The notes beneath the pieces were generated by a model. It saw only the letters and a program-made list of their open reading frames with translations, did no database searches and was not told the origin of the DNA. Shown here piece after piece: positions 44,507 through 57,787 of a stretch of DNA of 64,000 nucleotides. Each line of letters begins with the position of its first letter. Position 1 is the first letter of the stretch. Location: the NCBI GenBank assembly GCA_965214125.1, contig CBDCBA010000035.1, positions 114,761-178,760 on the forward strand. The letters are read 5' to 3'. A program made the position numbers and the translations under genes. The stretch is from CBDCBA01 sp965214125. GTDB lineage: Bacteria > Planctomycetota > Phycisphaerae > Tepidisphaerales > Tepidisphaeraceae.

Positions 44507-45285
44507 CAACCGTTGTTGCTGCCGAGCATGTTGGTGGCCATCGTAACAGTGTCGACCCACCGCCGGCCGACGGGCTCCGGCAATGCCGGGAACCGCTTGT
44601 TGATCTGGGTGAAGTGGTCGAGGTCCCAGTGGTCGATCACCGTCCCCCACGCGGCGGAGCGGGCGCTGACGAGGCCATCGTTGGGGCCGTCGAAGCGGGC
44701 GATGGTCTTGCCACTGGGCTGAAGGAACGTCGGCAGGTCGACCGTCGGCAGGGCGGCGGTGACGCTGAAGTAGCGGACCCCTTCGACGTCCGGCGTGGTC
44801 CGGTTGAACCGCTCGGCGGCATCGCTCGTCAGGTCGACGGCGGCGCGGACATCCCAACCGAGGCGGCCGAGCGTGCCGTAGAGCCCGCCCTGGCGATCGA
44901 GCGTGGTCAGGCACCAGTCGGCAAACGCGCTGCCGCGGTGCGGCGTGGCAACCGTCAGCACCGCCTTCACCCGATCCGCCAGGCCCAGGTGCGTCATAAG
45001 GTGCCGCGCGTCGAGCCCACCCATCGAGTGCCCGACCAGCACGATCGGCCCGTCCGGCACTTCGCGCAGAACGCTCGCCTTGAGCTGTCGCGCCCGGTCA
45101 ACGATGCCCCGCGTCGCCGACACGCGCGGCGCGACCACGCGGTAGCCGGCGTCTCGCAGCGGGCGATCGACGCCATTCCAATAGCGGGCCACGGGGATCC
45201 CCAGCAGCCCCAGCCCGCGGTCGGCAAGATCGAAGTAGGCCCCGAAGAGCCCCTGGCAGAGAACGAGCGTCGGCGCGGGGTTCAC
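44506..45285 (-). CDS. Lipase/esterase, alpha/beta hydrolase (triacylglycerol lipase-like)
   Basis: A 259-residue alpha/beta hydrolase. The nucleophile motif GHSMG lies at 85-89 (Ser87) in IVLVGHSMGGLDARH, followed by VLTVATPHRGSAFADW, both typical of bacterial lipases of the LipA/Burkholderia type. An acid in GPNDGLVS and a late His in WDLDHFTQINK complete a plausible triad. The opening VLCQGLFG resembles the oxyanion strand of lipases (V-L-V-x-G). The start is uncertain. I chose the GTG at 45285, but the frame stays open for 70 more codons upstream through two palindromes. No signal peptide with this start. Confidence 0.82.
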   Translation of the reverse strand: MNPAPTLVLCQGLFGAYFDLADRGLGLLGIPVARYWNGVDRPLRDAGYRVVAPRVSATRGIVDRARQLKASVLREVPDGPIVLVGHSMGGLDARHLMTHLGLADRVKAVLTVATPHRGSAFADWCLTTLDRQGGLYGTLGRLGWDVRAAVDLTSDAAERFNRTTPDVEGVRYFSVTAALPTVDLPTFLQPSGKTIARFDGPNDGLVSARSAAWGTVIDHWDLDHFTQINKRFPALPEPVGRRWVDTVTMATNMLGSNNG

Positions 45286-45334
45286 GGAGGGCGTGGGAAC
45301 GTCGCGGGTCGCGTTTGGCGCAAGTGGACCGATT

Positions 45335-45357
45335 TTAGCCGCCCGCGGAAGCGGGCG
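45335..45357. repeat. Single TTAG-hairpin, variant of family A
   Basis: TTAG at 45335-45338 followed by a perfect 7-base stem CGCCCGC / GCGGGCG with loop GGAA. Only one half of an element is present. It is followed immediately by the family H palindrome. It is part of the 322-base gap 45286-45607, which contains three palindromes and no credible gene. Confidence 0.75.
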
Positions 45358-45370
45358 CTTCGGGACCTCT

Positions 45371-45430
45371 GGGTGCCACTGCATCTTTGCAGTGGTCGGA
45401 CCCAGACACTGCAAGGATGCAGTGGCACCC
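45371..45430. repeat. Palindromic element, family H
   Basis: A 60-base inverted repeat with 24-base arms (45371-45394 and 45407-45430) that differ at one position, core GGGTGCCACTGCAT. Each arm also folds on itself through CACTGCA / TGCAGTG. It has no nTAG tetranucleotide, so it may belong to a different class of element. Confidence 0.9.
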
Positions 45431-45454
45431 GAGCGCGTCTTCCCAGACACGCTC

Positions 45455-45521
45455 GTTAGCCGCCCCGCCTTGCGGGGCGCTCGGCGTCCATCCAAGCGCC
45501 CCGCAAGGCGGGGCGGCTAAC
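45455..45521. repeat. Palindromic element, family A
   Basis: A 67-base copy bounded by GTTAGC and GCTAAC. Both arms carry the CTT-type loop (GCCTTGC and its complement), so unlike the other copies it is fully symmetric. It is the third palindrome in a row in this gap. Confidence 0.93.
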
Positions 45522-45607
45522 AAACATGCGCAGTTTCCATCGCGTTCTCAGCGACACCAAAAAGGGATCGGGGGGAGTGCCCGGCCATTGGGCGCAAATG
45601 CCGCCGC

Positions 45608-46252
45608 TCACTCGATATCGTCGACCGCCTCCTCCATCGCGTCGCCCACCTCCTCGACCGAGTCCTCCATCTCAACCGCCGCATCTCGCCCAGGCGTTCC
45701 CGTCGGCGTCATGGCGGCGATGAGTTCGGGGCGGATCAGGCGCATCTCGCCGTCGTCCGCCTTAAACGCGGCGAACCGCTCGCCGCCCACTTCGAGCGTC
45801 TCGACATACTCGACGTTCCGCCACGTGGCCTCCATCTTGTAGACGCCCTTGTCGCTCGCGTAGTGCAGATCGACCGGCTTGGGCAAGAACTGATGGCGTG
45901 TCTCCATCCGCCGCTCTGCTGCTGCCCGCTCACGTTCGTTGCGCCTGCGCTCCCGTTGTCGAGTCTGCCTTTCGATATCGTTTGCGACGTTGTCAAGGCG
46001 GTTCCGCAGCGTGGCTATCACCGGCGAGTCTGGACCATGGGTTTGCTCCTTCTCACGAAGTTCGCGACGGAGCATCGTTTGCAAATCGAGCAAGTCCGCC
46101 ATCTCGCGGTCCAGCATCTCCTCCTGGGGCGACTGCTCCACCGACGGCGCTCGGTCCTGCGCGGCCATGCCGAGGGTGGCGAGCGTGCCCGACGCCGTTG
46201 CGACACCGGCGGCGAACAGGAGGGCGTACGTCAGGTGCGTGCGTCGCGACAT
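45608..46252 (-). CDS. Hypothetical exported coiled-coil protein
   Basis: A 214-residue protein of unknown function. The N-terminus is a signal peptide or anchor (MSRRTHLTYALLFAAGVATASG, about 1-30). A long charged coiled coil follows (about 40-125, with QERRR/NERERAAAERR repeats). A beta-rich C-terminal part (VDLHYASDKGVYKMEATWRN, then RFAAFKADDGEMRLIRPELI) follows, and an acidic tail ends the protein. It probably lies in the periplasm. The ATG at 46252 gives a normal signal peptide. It follows the lipoprotein gene on the same strand with a 37-base gap. Confidence 0.75.
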   Translation of the reverse strand: MSRRTHLTYALLFAAGVATASGTLATLGMAAQDRAPSVEQSPQEEMLDREMADLLDLQTMLRRELREKEQTHGPDSPVIATLRNRLDNVANDIERQTRQRERRRNERERAAAERRMETRHQFLPKPVDLHYASDKGVYKMEATWRNVEYVETLEVGGERFAAFKADDGEMRLIRPELIAAMTPTGTPGRDAAVEMEDSVEEVGDAMEEAVDDIE

Positions 46253-46289
46253 CGGTCTCTTCCTTCCAAAAGGTGGTTTGGGGAAACGA

Positions 46290-47039
46290 TCAGTTCGTCT
46301 GCGTCAGCGGCGACACGCCCAGCCCGTCCATGAACTCCGCCGCCTCGACGGCGACGCGCTGCCAGGCGACGCCTATCGCCTCCTGGTTGGCGCGGGCGAT
46401 CGTGTCCTTGAAGTTCAAATCGTTCCCCGCCTTGGTCGCCAGGAAACTTTCGGTCGTGTTCGTGCTGAACGGCACCGTGCCGCTGCGCACGTCGACCAGG
46501 ACGGCCTCCACGTCGCAGTAGGCGCGGACCCGGTCCTTGCCGAGCAGGCGGTCGTTCTTGTACTGCCGCGTGGCCGTGTGGACGATCAGGACCATGTCCG
46601 CCCGGTACCGCGCCGCCGCCTCGCGGAGCTGCGGCACGCTGACCTCCCGCGGCGTGAGCATTTGCGGCAGGTATTGGGCGTAATCGATGCGGTCGCTGTC
46701 GCGCAGCCCACCGAGGAATTGGGCGTCGATCGCGCGGCTGCGCTCGGCGAACTCCGGGGCGAACCCGCTGAAGCTGGGCGTCTGCCCCACCGGCACCACA
46801 GCCAGCCGCACCGTGGCCGGCAGGTCGAGGGTGCCGTTGAGAATCTCGGTCAGCGCCGCGTCGCCAATGGCGGCCTGATCGGCGGGGAAGAGTGACATCG
46901 CGTCCGGCCGCGCGGCTCGTTCGCGGATCATCCGGTCGCTGCCGACCTGCGTGGGATCGAGGTAGCCCTCGGTCGCGCAGCCTCCGAGCAGGAAGGAAAG
47001 GGCGAGGGTCGCCGCGGCGAAAGTTGTCTTGTGCAGCAC
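46290..47039 (-). CDS. Putative lipoprotein
   Basis: A 249-residue protein with a lipoprotein signal (hydrophobic core ATLALSFLLGGC, lipobox LGGC, Cys21). The mature part has a mixed alpha/beta pattern with VRLAVVPVGQTP, RYRADMVLIVHTATRQYKND and VEAVLVDVRSGTVPFS, a pattern seen in outer-membrane assembly-type or TolB-N-like lipoproteins that build a Rossmann-like domain. I cannot name the family with certainty. The start is GTG at 47039, because a longer open frame upstream is a shadow of carB. It diverges from carB with only 42 bases between starts. Confidence 0.78.
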   Translation of the reverse strand: MLHKTTFAAATLALSFLLGGCATEGYLDPTQVGSDRMIRERAARPDAMSLFPADQAAIGDAALTEILNGTLDLPATVRLAVVPVGQTPSFSGFAPEFAERSRAIDAQFLGGLRDSDRIDYAQYLPQMLTPREVSVPQLREAAARYRADMVLIVHTATRQYKNDRLLGKDRVRAYCDVEAVLVDVRSGTVPFSTNTTESFLATKAGNDLNFKDTIARANQEAIGVAWQRVAVEAAEFMDGLGVSPLTQTN

Positions 47040-47081
47040 GCCCGCCAAGATACCGCGGCCTATCCCTCGCCGCACCTTCAA

Positions 47082-50987
<3,906 letters not shown>

Positions 50988-51002
50988 AATCGGCTTGCTG
51001 AA

Positions 51003-51650
51003 CTACGAGTTGAGCTTCTCAAGAGCCTGACTAACTGCCTCGACCACCGCGGCCCCAGCGGCGGCGGGAGTGTCGAACTCGCTCATGCGAGCGGCAGTGG
51101 ATCGAATCGCCTCAACTTGAGCGTCGATCGACCGCATCAGTTGCGACCGCTCGCCCTCGGGGATATCCGAAGCCATCATTCTCATGTCAAGCCGCCACTT
51201 CCCTTCGATGCGGATGGCCGGCATCTGCACCTCCTCGTCTGACATGGTGACAGTGGCGCTGTCTCCCGTAATTTGAGCGGTCGCGTCGTCGGCGGCATCC
51301 GGTGCGATTGGGCGGATGTTGCTCGCCGGGCTCGGCAGCCGATTGAATCGTTTCCGGAACGCGTCGCTATAACTTCCCTCTGCCGCGAAGCCGCGGGCGA
51401 ATGCCGCAGTCAATTCCTCGTTGCCCTCGCCCCCAAACGTCGCCTGCTTCATCGCATCGGCATCGCCAGCCCAATAGGCGCGCACGTAGCTCTGAACCGC
51501 CGCCACTGGATCGGATAGATCAATCTCAACTGCGGGTTGCGTCGTCACTCGGCCAGGTGGCGTTGACTGAGCTGCCAGCGGTAAGCCTGTCGCCGTGGCG
51601 AAGGCGAACAAGGCTGTCCCATATGCGATCGGAGCAGAAATGGTTTTCAT
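51003..51650 (-). CDS. Hypothetical secreted protein
   Basis: A 215-residue protein. A signal peptide is likely at 1-27 (FAFATATGLPLAAQ). The mature part has DPVAAVQSYVRAYWAGDADAMKQATF, a pattern typical of NTF2-like/SnoaL-type or DUF-type periplasmic domains, then a strand pair (TAQITGDSATVTMSD, PAIRIEGKWRLDMR) and a C-terminal helical region. The family was not identified. The start is the ATG at 51650. It has less GC-rich codons than carB, which it meets tail to tail with 15 bases between stops. Confidence 0.72.
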   Translation of the reverse strand: MKTISAPIAYGTALFAFATATGLPLAAQSTPPGRVTTQPAVEIDLSDPVAAVQSYVRAYWAGDADAMKQATFGGEGNEELTAAFARGFAAEGSYSDAFRKRFNRLPSPASNIRPIAPDAADDATAQITGDSATVTMSDEEVQMPAIRIEGKWRLDMRMMASDIPEGERSQLMRSIDAQVEAIRSTAARMSEFDTPAAAGAAVVEAVSQALEKLNS

Positions 51651-51769
51651 GTGAGACAAGCTATGGGATCCCGCAACATTGGTCCACTCAACTTATTCGA
51701 GCCCGCACGGCAGAATGTTGTGGATGTTCCAAGCTGTCCACCCCGTGTTGCCGGGTGTTGCCAAGTGTT

Positions 51770-51913
51770 GCCGCCGGCGTCGCGTTGTACGAGCGCATCG
51801 GTTTCGCGTGGGCGTTCCGGAAGGATCGCGAAAAGCCGAAGTACGCCGGCGTGCGGCGGGACGACGTGGAGCTGCACTTGAAGTGGCACGACACGTTGAA
51901 CCGCTACGCTTGA
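51770..51913 (+). pseudogene. 3' fragment of a glyoxalase/VOC-like gene
   Basis: The frame ending at 51913 reads VALYERIGFAWAFRKDREKP followed by YAGVRRDDVELHL, which matches the second half of a VOC (glyoxalase/bleomycin resistance) module: FYERLGF-type start and the Y-A-G-V-x-R-D-x-V-E-L-H-L strand with the metal-binding His/Glu region. There is no matching N-terminal part or start upstream. Instead the sequence before it holds short direct GTGTTGCC repeats (about 51742-51772). So it appears to be a truncated remnant. The 421-base gap 51651-52071 contains only this fragment and a family C palindrome. Confidence 0.6.
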
Positions 51914-51964
51914 TGCTGATCGGCTCCGGCGCGAGGCATCGCCGATCGTCGCGGTTGCTCGGGT

Positions 51965-52017
51965 GTAGGGTGGGCACGGCCCACCATCGGGATCCGGAGG
52001 TGGGCCGTGCCCACTAC
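51965..52017. repeat. Palindromic element, family C
   Basis: A 53-base copy with GTAG + GGTGGGC/GCCCACC hairpins. It is nearly identical to the copy at 5455-5509, but two bases are missing near the right end (CCCACTAC instead of CCCACCCTAC). It lies 54 bases upstream of the gene at 52072. Confidence 0.9.
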
Positions 52018-52071
52018 GGCGGACGCCACGATCGAGTTTCAACCGCTCGCGTCTTCGGTACGCTGACCCGC

Positions 52072-53247
52072 ATGAGCAACGGCCGATTCGTCCGCGAGTT
52101 CTGGTACGAGCACAAGAAGCACTTCCCGAACAAGCCGCTGCCGCGGTTGCGGGTGAGTTCGCCCGAAGCCGTCGTTCACGAGCAGTGGGGCGAGCACCCG
52201 GCCGTGCGAGACAATGGACTCGCGACGATCGACTTCGACCTGCTGCCGGCCTCGCTCGATGCGGCCGAGCTTTACCTCGAAGTCTGGATGGGCCACCCCG
52301 GCACGGTCAACCACCGCGTGACCGTCAACGGCCGCTCGACGTACACGCTGCCGACGAAACAACCGCACGCGGTCGGGCATCGCTATCCGACGATCCCGAT
52401 CGAACGCACCGATCTGTCGCGCGACGTGGTGGCGTTGCAGTTCGGCTGCGACATTCAGGAGACGTTCTGGGCGCACTACCTACTCGAAGGGGCGTGCATC
52501 CGGGCGATCGTGCCGGCAGACCACGAGGCCGTCGGCGGGCACGGCGAGTTCACCGCAAACGTCGTCGCCGAGGCGTCGCAAGAACGGGTTCACCTCGAGC
52601 TCAAGACAGACGGCGACCGCTCGACCATCAGCCGCGTCGACTACCTTGCCCGCTACAAGGGCTTTGCGAGCGGCGGCGGTGACGAAACCGATTGGCACGG
52701 CTTTACGTTGCAGGGCCAGCCGCACGGCATCGTCGCGAGCGTGACCGACGAGCCGTTCGATGCCGAATGGGACGTCTCGATGCTGCCGGATCAGGAGGCG
52801 ATCGACGTGAAGGCGCGGGTGCATCTCGGCGAGCCGAACACGCTCGTTTACGAGACGCCGGTGATCCAGGGCGTGCCGCTCAAGCGGATGGCGGGGGCGA
52901 CGGTGACGATGCACGGCGGGCCGTCGATGTGGGTGCGCGACGGGCGCGACAGCCGGATGATCGGGTTGCCGGCCGACTTCGACGCGGCGTCGGTCGAGCG
53001 GGCGCAGCTCACCTTCAGCGTCTGGGACGGCGGCAGCGAGGCGGAGGGGCCGCCGTACCTGCTCAACGGTCACGGCCTGCCGCTGGACTCCGACGGCGAG
53101 CACAAGAGCCGCCTGATGACCTGCGACGTGCCCGCCGACGTACTGCGGGCGGGCGACAACGAGTTCACCGTCGTCGCGCCGACGAAGCACCACGGCCTGG
53201 AAGTCCTCCTGCCGGGCCCGGCCCTCCTGCTGCGGCGGCGCGCATGA
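52072..53247 (+). CDS. Hypothetical cytoplasmic protein, beta-rich
   Basis: A 391-residue protein I do not recognise. There is no signal peptide. The sequence is rich in beta-strand patterns with regular Gly/Asp turns: LPASLDAAELYLEVWMGHPG, NHRVTVNGRSTYTLP, and a second similar stretch with RMIGLPADFD, AQLTFSVWDGG, PPYLLNGHGLPLD. Together they suggest two jelly-roll or galactose-binding-like modules, as found in planctomycete carbohydrate-active proteins. The C-terminus ends with NEFTVVAPTKHHGLEVLLPGPALLLRRR. The ATG at 52072 was chosen over the longer frame, which crosses a palindrome. The neighbour downstream is the DppD-DppF fusion (64-base gap), so a link to uptake is possible. Confidence 0.75.
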   Translation: MSNGRFVREFWYEHKKHFPNKPLPRLRVSSPEAVVHEQWGEHPAVRDNGLATIDFDLLPASLDAAELYLEVWMGHPGTVNHRVTVNGRSTYTLPTKQPHAVGHRYPTIPIERTDLSRDVVALQFGCDIQETFWAHYLLEGACIRAIVPADHEAVGGHGEFTANVVAEASQERVHLELKTDGDRSTISRVDYLARYKGFASGGGDETDWHGFTLQGQPHGIVASVTDEPFDAEWDVSMLPDQEAIDVKARVHLGEPNTLVYETPVIQGVPLKRMAGATVTMHGGPSMWVRDGRDSRMIGLPADFDAASVERAQLTFSVWDGGSEAEGPPYLLNGHGLPLDSDGEHKSRLMTCDVPADVLRAGDNEFTVVAPTKHHGLEVLLPGPALLLRRRA

Positions 53248-53311
53248 TGCTCCACGTGGCACGCGGGCCGCTCGCCTAGATCGCGCTTGGCCGATCCCGT
53301 AGCATCGCGGC

Positions 53312-55090
<1,779 letters not shown>

Positions 55091-55115
55091 CCGTACAAAT
55101 CCGCAAGAAACCCCG

Positions 55116-55140
55116 ATAGCCGCGACCCAACGGGTCGCGG
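55116..55140. repeat. Single ATAG-hairpin, family D
   Basis: ATAG (55116-55119) followed by a perfect 9-base stem CCGCGACCC / GGGTCGCGG with loop AAC. It is placed between convergent genes, so it may also work as a terminator. It is the simplest example of the nTAG + hairpin unit in this window. Confidence 0.85.
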
Positions 55141-55164
55141 TCGGGTCACTCAACCCATTCGAAA

Positions 55165-56082
55165 CTATCGGCTGTCGTCTTGATCAGCGTCTTCGGCCTC
55201 CATGCTTTCGAGGTGAGCCTCGCCGCTGGCCGACCGGGAGGACAGCCTCCAGCCCACCCTGGGCGACGCAGCAGCCTCATCGGCGGTCCACGAGCTCGCT
55301 ATAAAGACGCCGCTGGCGCTCTTTGAGCCAACCGCGCGAACGAGAAACTCACCGGCCCGCTCAGGGTCGCGGAGGTACAGGACCATACCGGCGAAGACGC
55401 CGTGCTCCGAACCCAGGTCGATCGTCGCGGCCGTCCGGACAAGGCCGGTGTAATCGCCCTTTGTCTCGACCCGATCGCCCACCGCGGTGATCCGACCTCG
55501 AATGGGCTTCTCCAAGAACAGGTGGCGAAGCTTCGGCGGTGCCATGACCGGTACGCCGATCTTGCCCGCCGCAGAAATGTCATTTGAGAGCGACCCGGTC
55601 GAGATCCCTCGTCCAAGCGGCTCGCCAGCGTTGAAAGCGTTGGCGAATGCGAGCGCTGAGCCCCTCTTGATGAGGTACTTGATGTTGCCCTGTTGAACGG
55701 GCCACACGGCGAACGACTCGAGGCGTTCTTCGACCGGCTCAAGTTGGATACTGCCATCGTCTTGTAGTGTCGCATCTCCATGAGCGCGGCCATAGAGGCC
55801 ACCGCATCCGGTTTCCAGGAGGAGGAAACCCGTTTCGGCACTGAGGTCGAGGAACCAGTTCATGCCAAGGCCGTCGCCTTGGTAGTAGTGGCCCGACCAA
55901 GGCGTCGTGGATTGTGCGATCTCGTTCTTCAGCCGAGCCTGGTACCCATCCGCGCGGAGCGACTGGTACTCTTCGGACGGATCGGGCAGCGGCTCATCCC
56001 ACCTGGCCGGACGAGCGGTGGGTTCAACGGCGAGCAGCGACGGGGCAAGCAGGAGCAGGCAGACGAGGGCGACGTATCTCAC
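55165..56082 (-). CDS. Hypothetical secreted protein
   Basis: A 305-residue protein with a signal peptide (MRYVALVCLLLLAPSLLAV, about 1-19). The mature part is mostly beta-strand like: GHYYQGDGLGMNWFLDLSAETGFLLLETGCGGLYGRAHGD, a pattern that recurs in planctomycete secreted proteins, then a second region with RGRITAVGDRVETKGDYTG and GSEHGVFAGMVLYLRDPE, where a basic barrel domain is likely. The C-terminus is acidic. The family is not identified. The start is GTG at 56082 with GGAG nine bases upstream. It lies close to DUF4058 upstream (37-base gap), on the same strand. Confidence 0.78.
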   Translation of the reverse strand: MRYVALVCLLLLAPSLLAVEPTARPARWDEPLPDPSEEYQSLRADGYQARLKNEIAQSTTPWSGHYYQGDGLGMNWFLDLSAETGFLLLETGCGGLYGRAHGDATLQDDGSIQLEPVEERLESFAVWPVQQGNIKYLIKRGSALAFANAFNAGEPLGRGISTGSLSNDISAAGKIGVPVMAPPKLRHLFLEKPIRGRITAVGDRVETKGDYTGLVRTAATIDLGSEHGVFAGMVLYLRDPERAGEFLVRAVGSKSASGVFIASSWTADEAAASPRVGWRLSSRSASGEAHLESMEAEDADQDDSR

Positions 56083-56119
56083 GGGCGACTCCGCCGGCAG
56101 CGTACCGCGCCGCGGCGAA

Positions 56120-56812
56120 CTAAACCGCCTGCGGAGCGGCCTTGTCGACGGACATCACCCACGTCCGCTGGCTCTTGCTCAGCGGGGCGGGGCACGGTTC
56201 GTCGTAGCGCATCCGCCGCGGGTAGCCGCCGCGGGTGTACGTCATGGCGAAGACGGCGGCGAGGTCGAGGCCGATCTGGCCGTCCTCGGATTTGAGCGGC
56301 AGCGGCACCGTTGGCAGCGGGTCGCTGATGGCCCAGCCGTAGACCTCGCAGTCGCGCGGCTTGCCCGGCCGGGAGACGTAGGCCGCGTAGTCGCCGATCG
56401 CCGGCGGCTCGAACAACGGCCGGTGGCCGCCGAGCAGCAGGTCGATCTCGACCAACCCGATCTTCAGCGAGAGCAGTTCGGCCCGCTTGATGCCGTAGTC
56501 GCCCATGTACCACGAATCATTATTCGACGGCGGTAACAGCTCGATGACCGTCACGAACTTGCCGCTGGGCAGGTGCGAGAGCTTGACGTAGCTCGTCCGC
56601 CGCTCGCGAACGAGCGATGCACGCTCGCCACTCCAGGTTTCCACCACTTCGACAACAGTCCGCGGTTCGCGCACATCGATGTCGGCGTCGTACTCGGCGG
56701 GCAGGCGCTCGTTCAGCCACTCGCTGCAATAGACGATGAAGGACTTTGCGAAGCCGTGCCAAATGCGACTCTCGGGGTACGGGTCCATGCCGGGAAACGG
56801 GCTGCCTCGCAT
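56120..56812 (-). CDS. DUF4058 family protein, shorter paralogue
   Basis: A 230-residue DUF4058 protein: MRGSPFPGMDPYPE start, then FVTVIELLPPSNN (matching VTVIEVVSPTN of the paralogue at 531-1352) and LVEIDLLLGG (matching WVEIDLLRAG), and a late VPLPLKSEDGQIGLDLAAVF segment. It is about 40 residues shorter than the first copy. The ATG at 56812 is the start that aligns with the family; a longer frame upstream overlaps the PilZ-like gene on the other strand. No activity is known. Confidence 0.88.
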   Translation of the reverse strand: MRGSPFPGMDPYPESRIWHGFAKSFIVYCSEWLNERLPAEYDADIDVREPRTVVEVVETWSGERASLVRERRTSYVKLSHLPSGKFVTVIELLPPSNNDSWYMGDYGIKRAELLSLKIGLVEIDLLLGGHRPLFEPPAIGDYAAYVSRPGKPRDCEVYGWAISDPLPTVPLPLKSEDGQIGLDLAAVFAMTYTRGGYPRRMRYDEPCPAPLSKSQRTWVMSVDKAAPQAV

Positions 56813-56866
56813 GGGGATCAGTCTACCGCGCTTCAGCGACGCCGGGATTGGGCCGATGCGGCTGAA

Positions 56867-57178
56867 ATGAACGCCACGCCGACTCCCGAACGCCGTCGCC
56901 GGTCGCGGCGGTCTTGGACCGTGCCGGGCGTCTGCTACGTCGGCGAGCGGGCCGTGCAGGTCGAACTGCGCGACATCAGCCGCGAAATTGATGACGGCGG
57001 CGGCGTGGGCATGGTCTCGCCCACGCCCTTCGCGGCGGGGACGACCGTTCACCTCAAAGTCGGCATCGGCCCGCTGCGCCACCCGCGGTCGGCGATCGTC
57101 GCCTACAGCCGGCGGCGGCCCGACGGCACCTTCTGGGTCGGCGCCGTCCTCGGCTCGACCGTCGCCAAGGCCGCATGA
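56867..57178 (+). CDS. PilZ-like domain protein
   Basis: A 103-residue protein. It begins with an Arg-rich stretch (ERRRRSRRSW), followed by strands and the turn ELRDISREIDDGGGVGM, then AGTTVHLKVGIG and RSAIVAYSRRRPDGTFWVGAVLG. An R-x-x-x-R motif before a D-x-S-x-x-G-(G)-x-(G/M) turn is the c-di-GMP binding signature of PilZ domains. The match is partial, so it may be a degenerate member. The ATG at 56867 was chosen, as the longer frame is a shadow. Neighbours do not suggest a specific pathway. Confidence 0.62.
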   Translation: MNATPTPERRRRSRRSWTVPGVCYVGERAVQVELRDISREIDDGGGVGMVSPTPFAAGTTVHLKVGIGPLRHPRSAIVAYSRRRPDGTFWVGAVLGSTVAKAA

Positions 57179-57187
57179 GGGACAGCG

Positions 57188-57697
57188 CTACAGGCTGACC
57201 TTCTCGTTGTCGCCCGCGTCCTGCACGCCCTCGCCGGTGAGGGCGGCCTTGACGATGCCGTAGGCGTGCATCAGCGTCTGGTTGCGCGTGTGCCAGTACT
57301 GGGCGTCGTCGACGTCCACATCGATCAGGCAGATGCCCTTCGTATCGAGCCCGTCGGGGAACCAGGCCTTGAGCGGCTGGCTCCACTTCTGCTCCATCTT
57401 GCCGCGGTCGCGGGTGATGGTCGCGGTGCCGGCGATGCTGACGAACTCGTTGCTGCCGGGCTTGCTGAAGCCGCAGTTGACCTGCCGCTTGGCCTGCACG
57501 TCATCAACCTTGGCGCTCTCGTCAAAGGTGAAGAAGTAGAGGTGCCCGCCGTCGAGGCCCCCCTGGAGGTGCATCGGCCGCGAGTAGAGGCGGCCGCTGT
57601 CGTCGTCGACGGTGGTGAACATGGCCGTCTTGATGTCGCGGAGGAGCTCGTCGAGCTTCTGGACCTTTTCCTGCTGCGTGGGGGAATCGTCGCTCAT
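57188..57697 (-). CDS. Pyridoxamine 5'-phosphate oxidase-like (general stress FMN-binding) protein
   Basis: A 169-residue split-barrel flavin-binding protein of the 'general stress protein 26' type. Typical sequence: KLDELLRDIKTAMFTTVDDDSGRLYSRPMHLQ, LYFFTFDESAKVDDVQAKRQVNCGF, then FVSIAGTATITRDRGKMEQKWSQPLKAWFPDG, and a YWHTRN motif near the C-terminus. Such proteins bind FMN or F420 and may act as small reductases under stress. The ATG at 57697 (MSDDSPTQQEK) is preferred to an upstream codon. It converges with the PilZ-like gene. Confidence 0.9.
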   Translation of the reverse strand: MSDDSPTQQEKVQKLDELLRDIKTAMFTTVDDDSGRLYSRPMHLQGGLDGGHLYFFTFDESAKVDDVQAKRQVNCGFSKPGSNEFVSIAGTATITRDRGKMEQKWSQPLKAWFPDGLDTKGICLIDVDVDDAQYWHTRNQTLMHAYGIVKAALTGEGVQDAGDNEKVSL

Positions 57698-57787
57698 GCC
57701 GCGAAACGTAGCCGATCCGGCGGCGGGGCGGCACCCGCGATTTGCCACGGCCGCAACATCGTGTGGGGCGGCGGCGTTACGTTTGGC

